Source: Neobacillus sp. FSL H8-0543
GTDB lineage: Bacteria; Bacillota; Bacilli; Bacillales; Cytobacillaceae
Assembly: GCF_038592905.1 (NCBI RefSeq)
Contig: NZ_CP151943.1
Span: forward strand, 4,600,501 to 4,664,500
Direction: 5' to 3'
Length of the DNA: 64,000 nt
The notes beneath the pieces are model-generated. The model ran no database searches and was not told the DNA's origin. It worked only from the letters and a program-made list of their open reading frames with translations. Positions 52,143 to 60,705 of this stretch are shown here, one piece after another; position 1 is the stretch's first letter; the number at the start of each line of letters is the position of its first letter. The position numbers and the translations under genes are program-made.

Positions 52143-53207
52143 ATGAAAAGAGTTTTTGCTGATGTCATTCAATTTCGTGGCACACATTATGATTTTGGTT
52201 TGAGACAAGGAAAATTGCTTAAAGATTCCATCCTGGTAAAAAATCGGGAACGGCAATGGAAAGTAAGAAAACCGCGTTTTAGAATCAATATTGATGAGAC
52301 CAAACAGGTTTTCCAACGATTAGCGCCGATGGTCTGGGAAGAGTTTTTAGGTTTGCAGGATGCTCTGGAATGGCCGATAGAAAGGGTATTGCTGGAATTC
52401 AGTGGGTACAGGGTCAACATAAATCCTTCAGGATGTTCCATCTATGTCGGGGAAGATTATATGATTCGCAATTATGATTACCACCCAAAAACCTACGACG
52501 GGCGGTTCGTCGTTTATCAACCAACGGACGGCGGATATGCGACGATCGGTTTGAGCCAGAAAATCACCGGCAGAAGTGATGGCATGAACGAAAAAGGTCT
52601 AACGATGGGCTATACCTTCATGAACCGGAAACGTCCAGGTGACGGCTTTGTCTGTTATATGATTGGCAGGCTCATCCTTGAATATTGCGCCAATACCCAA
52701 GAAGCGATTGATTTGCTAAAAGAGATTCCGCACCGCGGTTCCTTCAGCTACGTGCTATTTGATACAAACTCTAAGATAGCGAGTATTGTGGAAACATCGC
52801 CTAGAAGAGTAGAAGTGCGGCAAGGTTTTACTTGTACCAATCATTTTAAAATCATGACCGAGGAGAATCGCCGGGTACTTGATGATTCGAAAAAAAGAGA
52901 GCAAATGATCGAGGAAAACCATGTTCATGGATTAAGCGGAATACAGGCATATAGGCTTTTAAACGATACGAATAAAGGAGTTTACTCCAAACTTTACGGC
53001 AGCTGGGCTGGAACCATTCATACTTCTGCCTATATTCCAAAAGAAATGGAAGCTTGGATTGCGCTTGGCGGAGATCAAGAACCAACCAAAGTTGATTTTT
53101 CTAGGTGGTTGAATGGGAATGACCTCTCGATTGACAGGATTGAAGGGATAGTAGACACAGAAATTCCTTTTGCAAATATGGAACCAGCAGACTGGTACAA
53201 AAAATAA
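52143..53207 (+). CDS. Ntn-hydrolase, C45 / acyl-CoA:6-APA acyltransferase-like amidohydrolase
   Basis: The 354-residue protein belongs to the cysteine Ntn hydrolases. The likely nucleophile is Cys98 in NPSGCSIYVGEDYMIRNYDY, a Gly-Cys bond that is cut by autoproteolysis in penicillin acyltransferase. An Asn/Asp-rich RNYDYHP follows, as in choloylglycine and C45 members. It should cleave or form linear amides such as N-acyl compounds. I start at ATG 52143, eight bases after GGAGG; the in-frame ATG at 52092 lies in non-coding sequence. No signal peptide is seen. Confidence 0.82.
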   Translation: MKRVFADVIQFRGTHYDFGLRQGKLLKDSILVKNRERQWKVRKPRFRINIDETKQVFQRLAPMVWEEFLGLQDALEWPIERVLLEFSGYRVNINPSGCSIYVGEDYMIRNYDYHPKTYDGRFVVYQPTDGGYATIGLSQKITGRSDGMNEKGLTMGYTFMNRKRPGDGFVCYMIGRLILEYCANTQEAIDLLKEIPHRGSFSYVLFDTNSKIASIVETSPRRVEVRQGFTCTNHFKIMTEENRRVLDDSKKREQMIEENHVHGLSGIQAYRLLNDTNKGVYSKLYGSWAGTIHTSAYIPKEMEAWIALGGDQEPTKVDFSRWLNGNDLSIDRIEGIVDTEIPFANMEPADWYKK

Positions 53208-53331
53208 AGGGGAATACCCACTTATATCTACTCACCGCCTTCTTCATATTTAAAGGGTTCACTTTAGAGGTGCATGACATCGTTTTGTCAACGCAAATAA
53301 CAGTAAATGTGGCAAAGAAATAGTTAAAGTG

Positions 53332-53368
53332 AAGAGTGTCTAATTGAATTAAAATGGCACTCTTTTTT
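53332..53368 (+). terminator. Intrinsic terminator
   Basis: AAGAGTGTC and GGCACTCTT pair over nine bases (one G-U) with a 15-base AT-rich loop, followed by a T-run. It lies about 125 bases after the amidohydrolase gene. Confidence 0.7.
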
Positions 53369-53602
53369 TACTAAATAGACCAATGTTTTAATAATTATTT
53401 GATGTTATAGCGAGATAATGCAAGCAATAGTAATAAGGCAGAGATAGAATTTCCTTCAGCAAACAAGTTATTGAGCTTCATACTTCCGGAAAAACTCAAT
53501 TTGTGGTTAATTATTGCTTTTGGCTACCGTACCAGCGAAAAATCTTTAATAATAGATTTATTACGCCGATAGCCTAGCATCCCAGTAGTTATAGGGGATT
53601 CT

Positions 53603-54372
53603 ACCGACCAACCCGTTGGAAAATCCTTTATCCCGGTCGTTTTGGAAGGTTTATAACGCCCGAACCCTTGGGAAAATTTTAGTCCCGGTCGTTATGGAAG
53701 GTTTAAAACGACCGAACCCTTGGAAAAATCTTAGTCCCGGTCGTTATGGAAGGTTTATAATGACCGAACCCTTGGAAAAATCTTAGTCCCGGTCGTTATG
53801 GAAGGTTTAAAACGACCGAACCCTCGGAAAAATCTTAGTCCCGGTCGTTATGGAAGGTTTAAAACGACCGAACCCTTGGAAAAATCTTAGTCCCGGTCGT
53901 TATGGAAGGTTTATAACGACGGAACCCTTGGGAAAATCTTAGTCCCGGTCGTTATGGAAGGTTTAAGACGACCGAACCCTTGGAAAAATCTTAGTCCCGG
54001 TCGTTATGGAAGGTTTATAACGACGGAACCCTTGGAAAAATCTTAGTCCCGGTCGTTATGGAAGGTTTAAAACGACCGAACCCTTGGAAAAATTTTAGTC
54101 CCGGTCGTTATGGAAGGTTTATAACGCCCGAACCCTTGGAAAAATCTTAGTCCCGGTCGTTATGGAAGGTTTATAACGCCCGAACCCTTGGAAAAATCTT
54201 AGTCCCGGTCGTTATGGAAGATTTATAACGCCCGAACTCCTGAAAATTCCTTAGTCCCGGTGGTTATGGAAGGTATATAACGCCCGAACTCCTGAAGATT
54301 TCTTAGTCCCGGTCGTTATGAAAGGTTTAAAACGACCGAACCCTTGGAAAAATCTTAGTCCCGGTCGTTATG
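53603..54372. repeat. Tandem array of 52-bp hairpin units (about 15 copies)
   Basis: TCCCGGTCGT starts at 53631 and again every 52 bases exactly at 53683, 53735, 53787 and so on to 54359: fourteen full units and a truncated fifteenth, with a partial unit before the first. There is no insertion or deletion in the whole run. Each unit has CGGTCGTTAT facing ATAACGACCG or a variant of it, with a 9-nt loop in the best-paired units. The left arm is nearly constant, while the right arm varies between ACCG, ACGG and CCCG. The period is not a multiple of three, so it is not a coding repeat. It sits in a 1.6-kb gap between co-directional genes. Confidence 0.95.
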
Positions 54373-54511
54373 ACTTCAAATTGACACTAAATTTGGCATT
54401 CAAATTGGTTAGATTTATTCGTTGCACAACAAGTACTGTCATCTAAAAACATCTTGAAAATTTGATGGTCAATTCTACCCAGAACAGGGCTAAAACCTTG
54501 ATATACTAATA

Positions 54512-54542
54512 AAAATGGCATGCGTCAATTCGCATGCCATTT
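54512..54542. repeat. Perfect 12-bp inverted repeat downstream of the array
   Basis: AAATGGCATGCG and CGCATGCCATTT flank TCAATT. It is terminator-like, but the nearest upstream gene ends 1.3 kb before, so it may end a transcript that crosses the repeat array. Confidence 0.6.
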
Positions 54543-54641
54543 CATGTGCCAATTAGCCTTTGTGCACCTTCCAAGTGAAACCTTTATCTTCATATTGGGC
54601 GGTGTTTTTTAATTACCGTAGAGGAGAATGATTATAACTGT

Positions 54642-54670
54642 TAAGGGACTCCTTGGAAGTCCCTTAATTT
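54642..54670 (+). terminator. Terminator-like hairpin before the GGDEF-EAL promoter
   Basis: TAAGGGACT and AGTCCCTTA form a perfect 9-bp stem with a 7-base loop, followed by ATTTAT. No gene was found directly upstream. Confidence 0.5.
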
Positions 54671-54723
54671 ATCTATCATTCAAAAAAAATCTACCATTTG
54701 TGTTCCACGGAAAACAAAAAGTA

Positions 54724-54785
54724 TTGACAAGTAGAATGGGATATTATATATTTATCTTGAAATAGAGATAATTGAATTCGAGATA
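54724..54785 (+). promoter_or_regulatory. Promoter with TATCT-N8-AGATA operator boxes
   Basis: TTGACA (54724-54729), a 17-base spacer and TATATT (54747-54752) form a promoter. TATCT-N8-AGATA follows directly at 54753-54770, and a second half box, GAATTCGAGATA, ends at 54785. Both the box and its position relative to -10 match the promoter upstream of yceI at 31817-31864, so one regulator probably controls both. The dyad resembles MhqR-type operators. Confidence 0.62.
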
Positions 54786-54848
54786 TTTTTAATCAAATAG
54801 ATTAAAAGAATAATAAGAGTTGATAGCTTTAAAAAGGAGCATTTATTT

Positions 54849-56669
54849 ATGGAAAATATGATAAATAGTATACATGAAATTAGTAATGGTAGAAATGTTG
54901 TTGAGGTGAATGATAAAGGGAAATCATATCAATATATGTCAAAGAGAACAAAAAGTACAAAACAAAGACAAGTAGAAAATGAAATAAAAAGGAATGAAAT
55001 ACATCGAATAATTGCCGAAAACTCAACAGATCTATTCTCTTTAATTGACAGAAATGGACTTATTCACTATGTTTCTCCATCATTTCAAACTTTGTTAGAT
55101 TATGATCTTTCTTCAATCGAAAAAGATAATTTATTTGAAAAGATTCATCCAGATGATCAGGACACCATTAGAAGAGGGATTATGAATTATTCCTGCCGAA
55201 CACTAAAAAATTCACTGCAAATAGAATTTCGTCTCCTTCATAAACAAGGGTATTATATTGATGTCGAAGCAAATATTGATAATATCAAAGAACAATCTTT
55301 TTCAAAGGATGATTTACTAGTGGTGGTCATGCGTGATATCCGTGATCGAAAAGAAGCAGAACAAGCAGTCTATCAGTTAGCCTTTCATGATTCTTTAACA
55401 AATCTTCCGAATCGACGTTCTTTTATGAATCAATTGCGTAATGAAATGTTGAATAGTAAATTATCAAGGTCAAAAATGTCTATTCTTTTTATTGATTTAG
55501 ACAATTTCAAATCAATCAACGATCAATGGGGACATGATGGGGGAGACCTTGTACTAATAGAAACAGCTAAGATGATTCAATCGGTTATTCGTCCAAAGGA
55601 TGTAGCGGCTAGGTTAGGCGGGGATGAATTTATTGTGATGTTAAAAGATGTGCAAGATGAACAAGATACGATTGCGATTGTTCAACGTTTCTTAAAGAAG
55701 TTTCAAAACCCTATTAAAGTAGGTGACCAGGCTTACACGATAACGTGCAGTATAGGTGTAGCAAACTATCCTGAATATGGTGAATCGCCAGAAGAACTGA
55801 TTAAAAATGCGGATACTGCGCTTTATTACATAAAAGAACGTGGTAAAAATGATTTTATGATTTTTAACCAAACAATGGCAAATCAATCGTTAGAACGTCG
55901 GTTACTTGAAAGTGCATTAAGAAAGGGGATAAAAGAGCAACAATTCTATTTGGAATATCAACCGAAAATTAACATCTCTACAAACGAATTATATGGTATG
56001 GAGGCATTGGTTCGATGGAATCACCCTGATTTAGGAATCATTCCACCTGGGAAATTCATCTCATTGGCAGAAGAAACGGGTTTAATTATACCACTTGGGG
56101 AATGGATTTTAAGAGAAAGTTGCCGGCAAACAGTAGCTTGGCATGCAGAGGGGTATCCACCTTTAGTCGTGTCCGTAAATGTTTCAGTCCGCCAGTTAGA
56201 GGATTCAAAATTTATCGAAAAAGTTGAAGCGATTATAAATGAAACAGGATTAAACCCAAAATGGCTCGAATTTGAGGTAACTGAAAGTGTTTTGGCTGAT
56301 ATCAAAAGCACAGTGTCGGTTTTAAAAGAAATTCAAAAACTGGGCATTCAAATTTCTATAGATGATTTTGGAACGGGTTATAGTTCTCTAAGTTATATTA
56401 AAGAACTTCCAATTAATACATTAAAACTCGACCAATCATTTGTGAAGGATATTCATATGAATGAAGAAAGTAAGGCCATTGCGAAGGCGATCATTAATTT
56501 AGCAAATTCCATAGGATTAAATGTAATTGCAGAAGGAATCGAATTACAGGAACATGTAGATGAACTAAATAAGGATGGTTATTCCTTAGGTCAAGGTTAT
56601 TACTATAGTAGACCATTGAAGGTGGAGGCATTTAAGGATTTTATGAATAGTAGTTTTACAGTGTCATAG
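54849..56669 (+). CDS. PAS-GGDEF-EAL cyclic-di-GMP turnover protein
   Basis: The 606-residue soluble protein has a polar N-terminus, a PAS domain (about 50-165), GGDEF (175-340) and EAL (350-600). The cyclase site LGGDEF at 257-261 is intact, with an RxxD inhibitory site (RPKD, 248-251) five residues before it. The phosphodiesterase site is also intact: EAL at 385-387, then VNVSVRQL, FEVTES, DDFGTGYSSL, LKLDQSF and AEGIE. So it may both make and break cyclic-di-GMP, with the PAS domain choosing. No membrane segment is present. ATG 54849 follows AAAAAGGAGC. Confidence 0.93.
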   Translation: MENMINSIHEISNGRNVVEVNDKGKSYQYMSKRTKSTKQRQVENEIKRNEIHRIIAENSTDLFSLIDRNGLIHYVSPSFQTLLDYDLSSIEKDNLFEKIHPDDQDTIRRGIMNYSCRTLKNSLQIEFRLLHKQGYYIDVEANIDNIKEQSFSKDDLLVVVMRDIRDRKEAEQAVYQLAFHDSLTNLPNRRSFMNQLRNEMLNSKLSRSKMSILFIDLDNFKSINDQWGHDGGDLVLIETAKMIQSVIRPKDVAARLGGDEFIVMLKDVQDEQDTIAIVQRFLKKFQNPIKVGDQAYTITCSIGVANYPEYGESPEELIKNADTALYYIKERGKNDFMIFNQTMANQSLERRLLESALRKGIKEQQFYLEYQPKINISTNELYGMEALVRWNHPDLGIIPPGKFISLAEETGLIIPLGEWILRESCRQTVAWHAEGYPPLVVSVNVSVRQLEDSKFIEKVEAIINETGLNPKWLEFEVTESVLADIKSTVSVLKEIQKLGIQISIDDFGTGYSSLSYIKELPINTLKLDQSFVKDIHMNEESKAIAKAIINLANSIGLNVIAEGIELQEHVDELNKDGYSLGQGYYYSRPLKVEAFKDFMNSSFTVS

Positions 56670-56696
56670 CGTCCAGAAATTTCTTCTGCGAATATC

Positions 56697-56746
56697 GGGT
56701 CAGTCCCTCAGTTAAACTAAAGCTTTACCGCATATGGGACTGACCC
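56697..56746. repeat. Hairpin repeat, copy 1 (also terminator between convergent genes)
   Basis: GGGTCAGTCCC (56697-56707) and GGGACTGACCC (56736-56746) form a perfect 11-bp stem around a 28-base loop containing TAAAGCTTTA and CGCA. It lies between the converging GGDEF-EAL and alkaline phosphatase genes. A degenerate second copy lies on the far side of the phosphatase gene at 58206-58254. Confidence 0.75.
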
Positions 56747-56757
56747 TAATTTATAAA

Positions 56758-58077
56758 TTAAGCCATCAATTCAAATAGAATTTTAGCAATATCGCTATTT
56801 TCCATTCTTCCGCTAAACATATGTCGATTAGGACCATAGGCATAGATGGGAACGTCCTCACCAGTATGGCCTTTTGTGGTCCAGCCAGTACTTGAATAGT
56901 GATTAATGATATTGATGAGTGCTTGCTTTGTATCCATCACTTCCAAATCTAACGTGGTTTGAATGGTATTCAGGTCTTCTTCATTAAGAGGAAAGCGAAT
57001 GTGACGGTATAGCGTGCTGATGTCTTTTGTTTCATGAAGTTCGGCTGCAATCACAGCTGGTGTGGAGGTGAACTTCTTGATCACACTTGGATTCCATTTA
57101 TAGTTATCGTTTCGATCGATACTCATTCCTCCGGTTGAGTGATCCGCTGTTGCTAGCACAAGAGTATCCTCTCGACCAAATGCAAACGAGATAGCTTCTT
57201 TAAAAGCCTCTTCAAAGCCTTTTACCTCGCTCATAGCACCGACAATATCATTGTCATGCCCCGCCCAATCAATTTGGCTGCCCTCTACCAATAGGAAAAA
57301 GCCATTGGGATTATACTGTAAGCGTTGAAGTGCCGCTTTTGTCATTTTTGAAAGTGTAGGAACTGTGGTTGAGTAGCAATCAATGTGTTTAGGCAGTTCT
57401 ACTGGGGCAAATAAGCCTAACAATTTTTCGTTTCGGTCGGCCATCAGTTCGATGGAATTTGTGACATGACTAAAACCATTTTTCACAAACTCTTCTATTA
57501 AATTCCGGTCACTTCGAGCAAAGTAGGAGGTACCTCCTCCAAGCATGACGTCTATTTTATGCTTGCCATTAATACGTCCATCGAGATAGTCATCGGCAAT
57601 GGCATTGTACTCTTCACGGGATTCCTGGTGTGAGGCGAAAGCTGCAAGTGTTGCATGATTAATCTGACTCGTTCCAACTAGTCCGGTCGATTTTCCAAGA
57701 AACTTTGCATATTCCAAAATGGTTGGGACGGCATGTTTATTTAAATCTAATCCCAGGGCACCGTTATAGGTTTTAAAACCTGTCGATAAAGCCGTACCTG
57801 CCGCAGCTGAGTCGGTAATATTGCTTTTTGCATCTAATGAATAGGTGGATTGTGAGCCAACAAAGTGTTGATCAAATATGGTAGGTTTCATGAGTCCTTT
57901 TTGAGAGTCATGATTAAAATATCGAAGGCCTGTGGTATATGAAAAACCCATTCCATCACCGATTAGAAAAATAACATTCTTTACCTTTTTTACCGTGCTA
58001 AAATGATGGTCTATGAAGGGATTAGTTAAACTAATGTCATGTTGCATAACGGCGGAATTGAACAAATCAAACAGCAC
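56758..58077 (-). CDS. Alkaline phosphatase (PhoA family) without visible export signal
   Basis: The 439-residue protein has the metal site LIGDGMGF (Asp41), the nucleophile region ITDSAAAGTALSTG (Ser90), and the metal ligands in EGSQIDWAGHDND near residue 268 and ATADHSTGG near 312. It should hydrolyse phosphate monoesters. Almost all relatives are exported, yet the N-terminus (MLFDLFNSAVMQHDISL) shows no signal peptide or lipobox. The GTG at 58077 has AGAAAG just upstream; an internal ATG at 58047 is possible but has no ribosome site. A cytosolic enzyme, a misplaced start or a truncated 5' end are the alternatives. Confidence 0.87.
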   Translation of the reverse strand: MLFDLFNSAVMQHDISLTNPFIDHHFSTVKKVKNVIFLIGDGMGFSYTTGLRYFNHDSQKGLMKPTIFDQHFVGSQSTYSLDAKSNITDSAAAGTALSTGFKTYNGALGLDLNKHAVPTILEYAKFLGKSTGLVGTSQINHATLAAFASHQESREEYNAIADDYLDGRINGKHKIDVMLGGGTSYFARSDRNLIEEFVKNGFSHVTNSIELMADRNEKLLGLFAPVELPKHIDCYSTTVPTLSKMTKAALQRLQYNPNGFFLLVEGSQIDWAGHDNDIVGAMSEVKGFEEAFKEAISFAFGREDTLVLATADHSTGGMSIDRNDNYKWNPSVIKKFTSTPAVIAAELHETKDISTLYRHIRFPLNEEDLNTIQTTLDLEVMDTKQALINIINHYSSTGWTTKGHTGEDVPIYAYGPNRHMFSGRMENSDIAKILFELMA

Positions 58078-58205
58078 CTTTCTAATTTGGGTTAGGCCTT
58101 ATGTTTTCATCTGTTATATCATATAAGAAGGGGAATTTTACCTGAAATACAATAGTTTAACGGAAACTCAAACAATTCTTAACAATCCAGGGATGGAATA
58201 TGAAT

Positions 58206-58254
58206 GGGTTGAGTGCCCAGTAAGATAAAGCTTTAACGCACTGGGGGACTGACA
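58206..58254. repeat. Hairpin repeat, copy 2 (degenerate)
   Basis: The element shares the core TAAAGCTTTA, a base, CGCA and the right end GGGGACTGAC with the copy at 56697-56746, in the same orientation. Its own stem is CCCAGT/ACTGGG with a changed left side. The two copies bracket the phosphatase gene. The 58078-58424 gap also holds the operator at 58330; nothing else was seen there. Confidence 0.6.
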
Positions 58255-58329
58255 TCGATTTCCTGGTTTCCAATTTCGCGAGGACAAGCATTATTTTTGC
58301 TAACTTTTTATTAGAGTGTTAAACTTAAT

Positions 58330-58353
58330 TCTGTACCGAACGGTAGGTACAGA
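58330..58353 (+). promoter_or_regulatory. Perfect inverted repeat, candidate TetR operator
   Basis: TCTGTACC (58330-58337) is mirrored by GGTACAGA (58346-58353) with an 8-base spacer that itself extends to TACCGAACGGTA. Such CCG...CGG-centred dyads are typical of TetR-family sites. It is 72 bases before the first gene of an operon that encodes a TetR protein, so autoregulation is likely. Confidence 0.65.
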
Positions 58354-58424
58354 GTGTAAATCATTCTTTTTTAATAAATAATTAATTCACATGATAGGAA
58401 AAATGATAAGTGGAGGTATATAAA

Positions 58425-58751
58425 ATGAATATCACCATAACAGAAGATGCAGTAAGAGAACTAAAGAACAAAATAGGTGAACATTCCGGATACTTAAAAA
58501 TTCAGAACGTTATGGAGGGGCTCGCTTGTGGTGCAGGAGTACCTACCTTGTTGTTTGTGTCATCAATGGATGAAAAAGCAGAAATCTTAATTGAGACCAA
58601 CAATCGACCTGTTTTAATGGAAAAATCAGATCTGATTTATTTTGATGAGGAATTGAAGATTGATTATTCGGATTCAGCAAACAGTTTTCAATTAAAAAGC
58701 CCACAGCAATTTGTAAATGGGAGAATGTCATTTGTTTTAAAAGTTAATTAA
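58425..58751 (+). CDS. HesB/IscA-like (iron-sulfur biosynthesis family) protein
   Basis: The 108-residue protein begins MNITITEDAVRELKNKIG and has the HesB-fold pattern ending NSFQLKSPQQFVNGRMSFVLKVN. Only one cysteine remains (VMEGLACGAGVP near residue 34), whereas true IscA-type carriers have three conserved ones. So it is probably a member of the degenerate Bacillus branch with another role. ATG 58425 lies seven bases after GGAGGT. It opens a four-gene unit with the CMD, TetR and MTH1187-like genes. Confidence 0.75.
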   Translation: MNITITEDAVRELKNKIGEHSGYLKIQNVMEGLACGAGVPTLLFVSSMDEKAEILIETNNRPVLMEKSDLIYFDEELKIDYSDSANSFQLKSPQQFVNGRMSFVLKVN

Positions 58752-58816
58752 AATAAGTTTCGATTTTATTTCCTTCCTATGATTCATACCTTAGCAAAAT
58801 GAGAGGATGTACTTAC

Positions 58817-59470
58817 ATGTCAAACAGTTTGTATAACAAAGAAAATTTGAAAAATCTTAATCATCTTAAAAATATCGTCCCAGATCAATTAAAGTCATTT
58901 TCCGAATTTAACCAGGCGGTTCTAAAAGAGGGTGCTCTAACTAAAAAGGAAAAGGAAATCATTGCGGTAGCTATAGCCCATGTAACCGAATGTCCGTATT
59001 GTATTGATTCCCATACACGCAGTGCCAAAGCTGAAGGAGCCACACTTGATGAATTGGTAGAAGCCGTCTTTGTGGTAGCTGGAGTGGAAGCGGGTGGGGC
59101 AGTGACCCATAGTACGCATATACAAAATGCCGTAGACCCAGAAGCATCAGATGTCCTTTATGGTAGATCAAATTTAAAAAAACTAGGAAAATTAGGGAAA
59201 TATGCTTCTGATGGTTTTAAGGGCTATTCTAATTTCAGCGCTACCGTTATGAAGGCAGGGAAATTAAGTGAAAAATTTAAAGAAATTATTGCAGTAGCAG
59301 CAGGCATTGCTACTCAGTGCCCTTATTGTATCGATGTTCATACAAAAAATGCGATAAAGGCAGGCGCAACAAATGAAGAATTATCAGAAGCAGTAATGGT
59401 TACATCTGCATTACTTGCTGGTGGAGCTTACGCCCACATGGCAAATATGATACAAAGCTATGAAGATTAA
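58817..59470 (+). CDS. Carboxymuconolactone decarboxylase (AhpD-like) family, two-domain
   Basis: The 217-residue protein consists of two similar AhpD/CMD domains. Each carries the CPYC redox pair followed by IDxHT (59-62 and 168-171). The double CxxC sites suggest a peroxidase-type or disulfide-exchange role, rather than lactone decarboxylation. ATG 58817 is nine bases after AGAGGA; an ATG at 58799 precedes that site. It is probably regulated by the TetR protein encoded next. Confidence 0.87.
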   Translation: MSNSLYNKENLKNLNHLKNIVPDQLKSFSEFNQAVLKEGALTKKEKEIIAVAIAHVTECPYCIDSHTRSAKAEGATLDELVEAVFVVAGVEAGGAVTHSTHIQNAVDPEASDVLYGRSNLKKLGKLGKYASDGFKGYSNFSATVMKAGKLSEKFKEIIAVAAGIATQCPYCIDVHTKNAIKAGATNEELSEAVMVTSALLAGGAYAHMANMIQSYED

Positions 59471-59543
59471 ATAGAGCTCGTTTTTCAATGAAGTTAGTAG
59501 TTTGTATGCTAGTTTACACGTTATAAGATGAAGGTGTGTACAA

Positions 59544-60119
59544 ATGTCAAGAAAGCAAGAAATCATCACATTAGCCAGAAACGTTATTCATATAAAAGGA
59601 TACCAAGCAACATCTGTTAATGATATTCTTAATGCAGCAAATATTGGAAAAGGCCAATTTTATCATTATTTTTCCTCGAAAAATGATCTTGGACTAGCCG
59701 TTGTGGATGATCTTATTCAAGAGTGGGATGGTCAGTTGATTAAGGGGATATTAGAATCAGAAGAAGAGTCTAAACTAAAGCTAAACAAGATGCTTGATTG
59801 GGCTACCACCTTTCACACGGAAATGAAAACAAAACGAGGTTGTCCAATTGGTAACTTAGCGCTTGAGATGAGTGAACATGACGAAACATTTCGTGTGCGA
59901 ATTCAACAATTTTTTGATCGTTGGTTTTTAGGAATTGAAGTAGTCTTAGATGAAATGATAAAACAAAACCAGCTAGATCCCTCTATTGATACTAAAAAAA
60001 GTTCTCAAACGATAGTGGCAATGATTGAAGGTGGTGTATTGTTAATGAAAAATCAACAAGACATCAACCTATTGGAAAATGTCTTTGATGTGATTCGAAA
60101 GCAATATAACCTTGTATAA
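59544..60119 (+). CDS. TetR family transcriptional regulator
   Basis: The 191-residue protein has the TetR helix-turn-helix (residues 6-48, ending VNDILNAANIGKGQFYHYFSSKNDLG) and a helical ligand domain with RGCPIGNLALEMSEHDE near 90-106. That last stretch is typical of the YxaF/LmrA-like and electrophile-sensing groups, and includes a cysteine that could sense reactive compounds. It lies within the unit it probably controls through the dyad at 58330-58353. Confidence 0.9.
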   Translation: MSRKQEIITLARNVIHIKGYQATSVNDILNAANIGKGQFYHYFSSKNDLGLAVVDDLIQEWDGQLIKGILESEEESKLKLNKMLDWATTFHTEMKTKRGCPIGNLALEMSEHDETFRVRIQQFFDRWFLGIEVVLDEMIKQNQLDPSIDTKKSSQTIVAMIEGGVLLMKNQQDINLLENVFDVIRKQYNLV

Positions 60120-60160
60120 GAAACATACTTTTTGGATAAGTTTTAGGAGGAAGTAGTAGA

Positions 60161-60463
60161 ATGGCTATTGTTGATATTACTGTTATACCGGTTGGGACAG
60201 GCACACCAAGTGTCAGTGAGTATGTAGCTGAAATACAAAAAGTTCTTCAACAGTATGAAGGAAGGGTAAAGTATCAATTAACCCCAATGAGTACACTAAT
60301 TGAAGGTGATTTACCATTATTAATGGAGATTGTTCAAGAACTTCATGAAGTTCCGTTTCAGAAAGGCTTACAGAGAGTGTGTACGAATATTCGAATTGAT
60401 GACCGACGCGACAAGGAAAATACAATGGAACGAAAGCTGCAGTCAGTACAGGCTAAATTATAA
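60161..60463 (+). CDS. MTH1187 family thiamine-binding-like protein
   Basis: This 100-residue protein begins MAIVDITVIPVGTGTPSVSEYV and includes YQLTPMSTLIEGDLPLLMEIVQELHEVPF, the MTH1187/YkoF-type ferredoxin-like fold. Family members bind thiamine or its precursors or act as small effectors; the role here is unknown. ATG follows AGGAGGAAG. A terminator follows at 60576. Confidence 0.85.
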   Translation: MAIVDITVIPVGTGTPSVSEYVAEIQKVLQQYEGRVKYQLTPMSTLIEGDLPLLMEIVQELHEVPFQKGLQRVCTNIRIDDRRDKENTMERKLQSVQAKL

Positions 60464-60575
60464 GGTAGAAGGACCCTATTTTCATTGCAACAAAAAGAGA
60501 CCAAGGTTATCGCTGGACCTGTGGGGTCCAAACAAAAATTATTAAGGCATTGTTAATAGTTATGTCAGACAGAAT

Positions 60576-60602
60576 GGTTGGGAGAATCCCAACCTTTTTT
60601 TA
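60576..60602 (+). terminator. Intrinsic terminator of the TetR-linked operon
   Basis: GGTTGGGA and TCCCAACC form a perfect 8-bp stem with a 3-base loop, followed by seven T residues. Confidence 0.92.
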
Positions 60603-60705
60603 TTCTGCGTAAGGCCTGATGGAAGATTCACAACCATCCATCTCATCGACAATTCTCAACATAAATCTGCAATAATAAAAAAAATAATTGAAGGAGGTGA
60701 AAAAA

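Noticed and set aside
53603..54372. CRISPR array
   Set aside because: The whole 52-base unit is repeated, including the linker; there are no unique spacers, the repeat is not 24-40 bases long and no cas gene is near.
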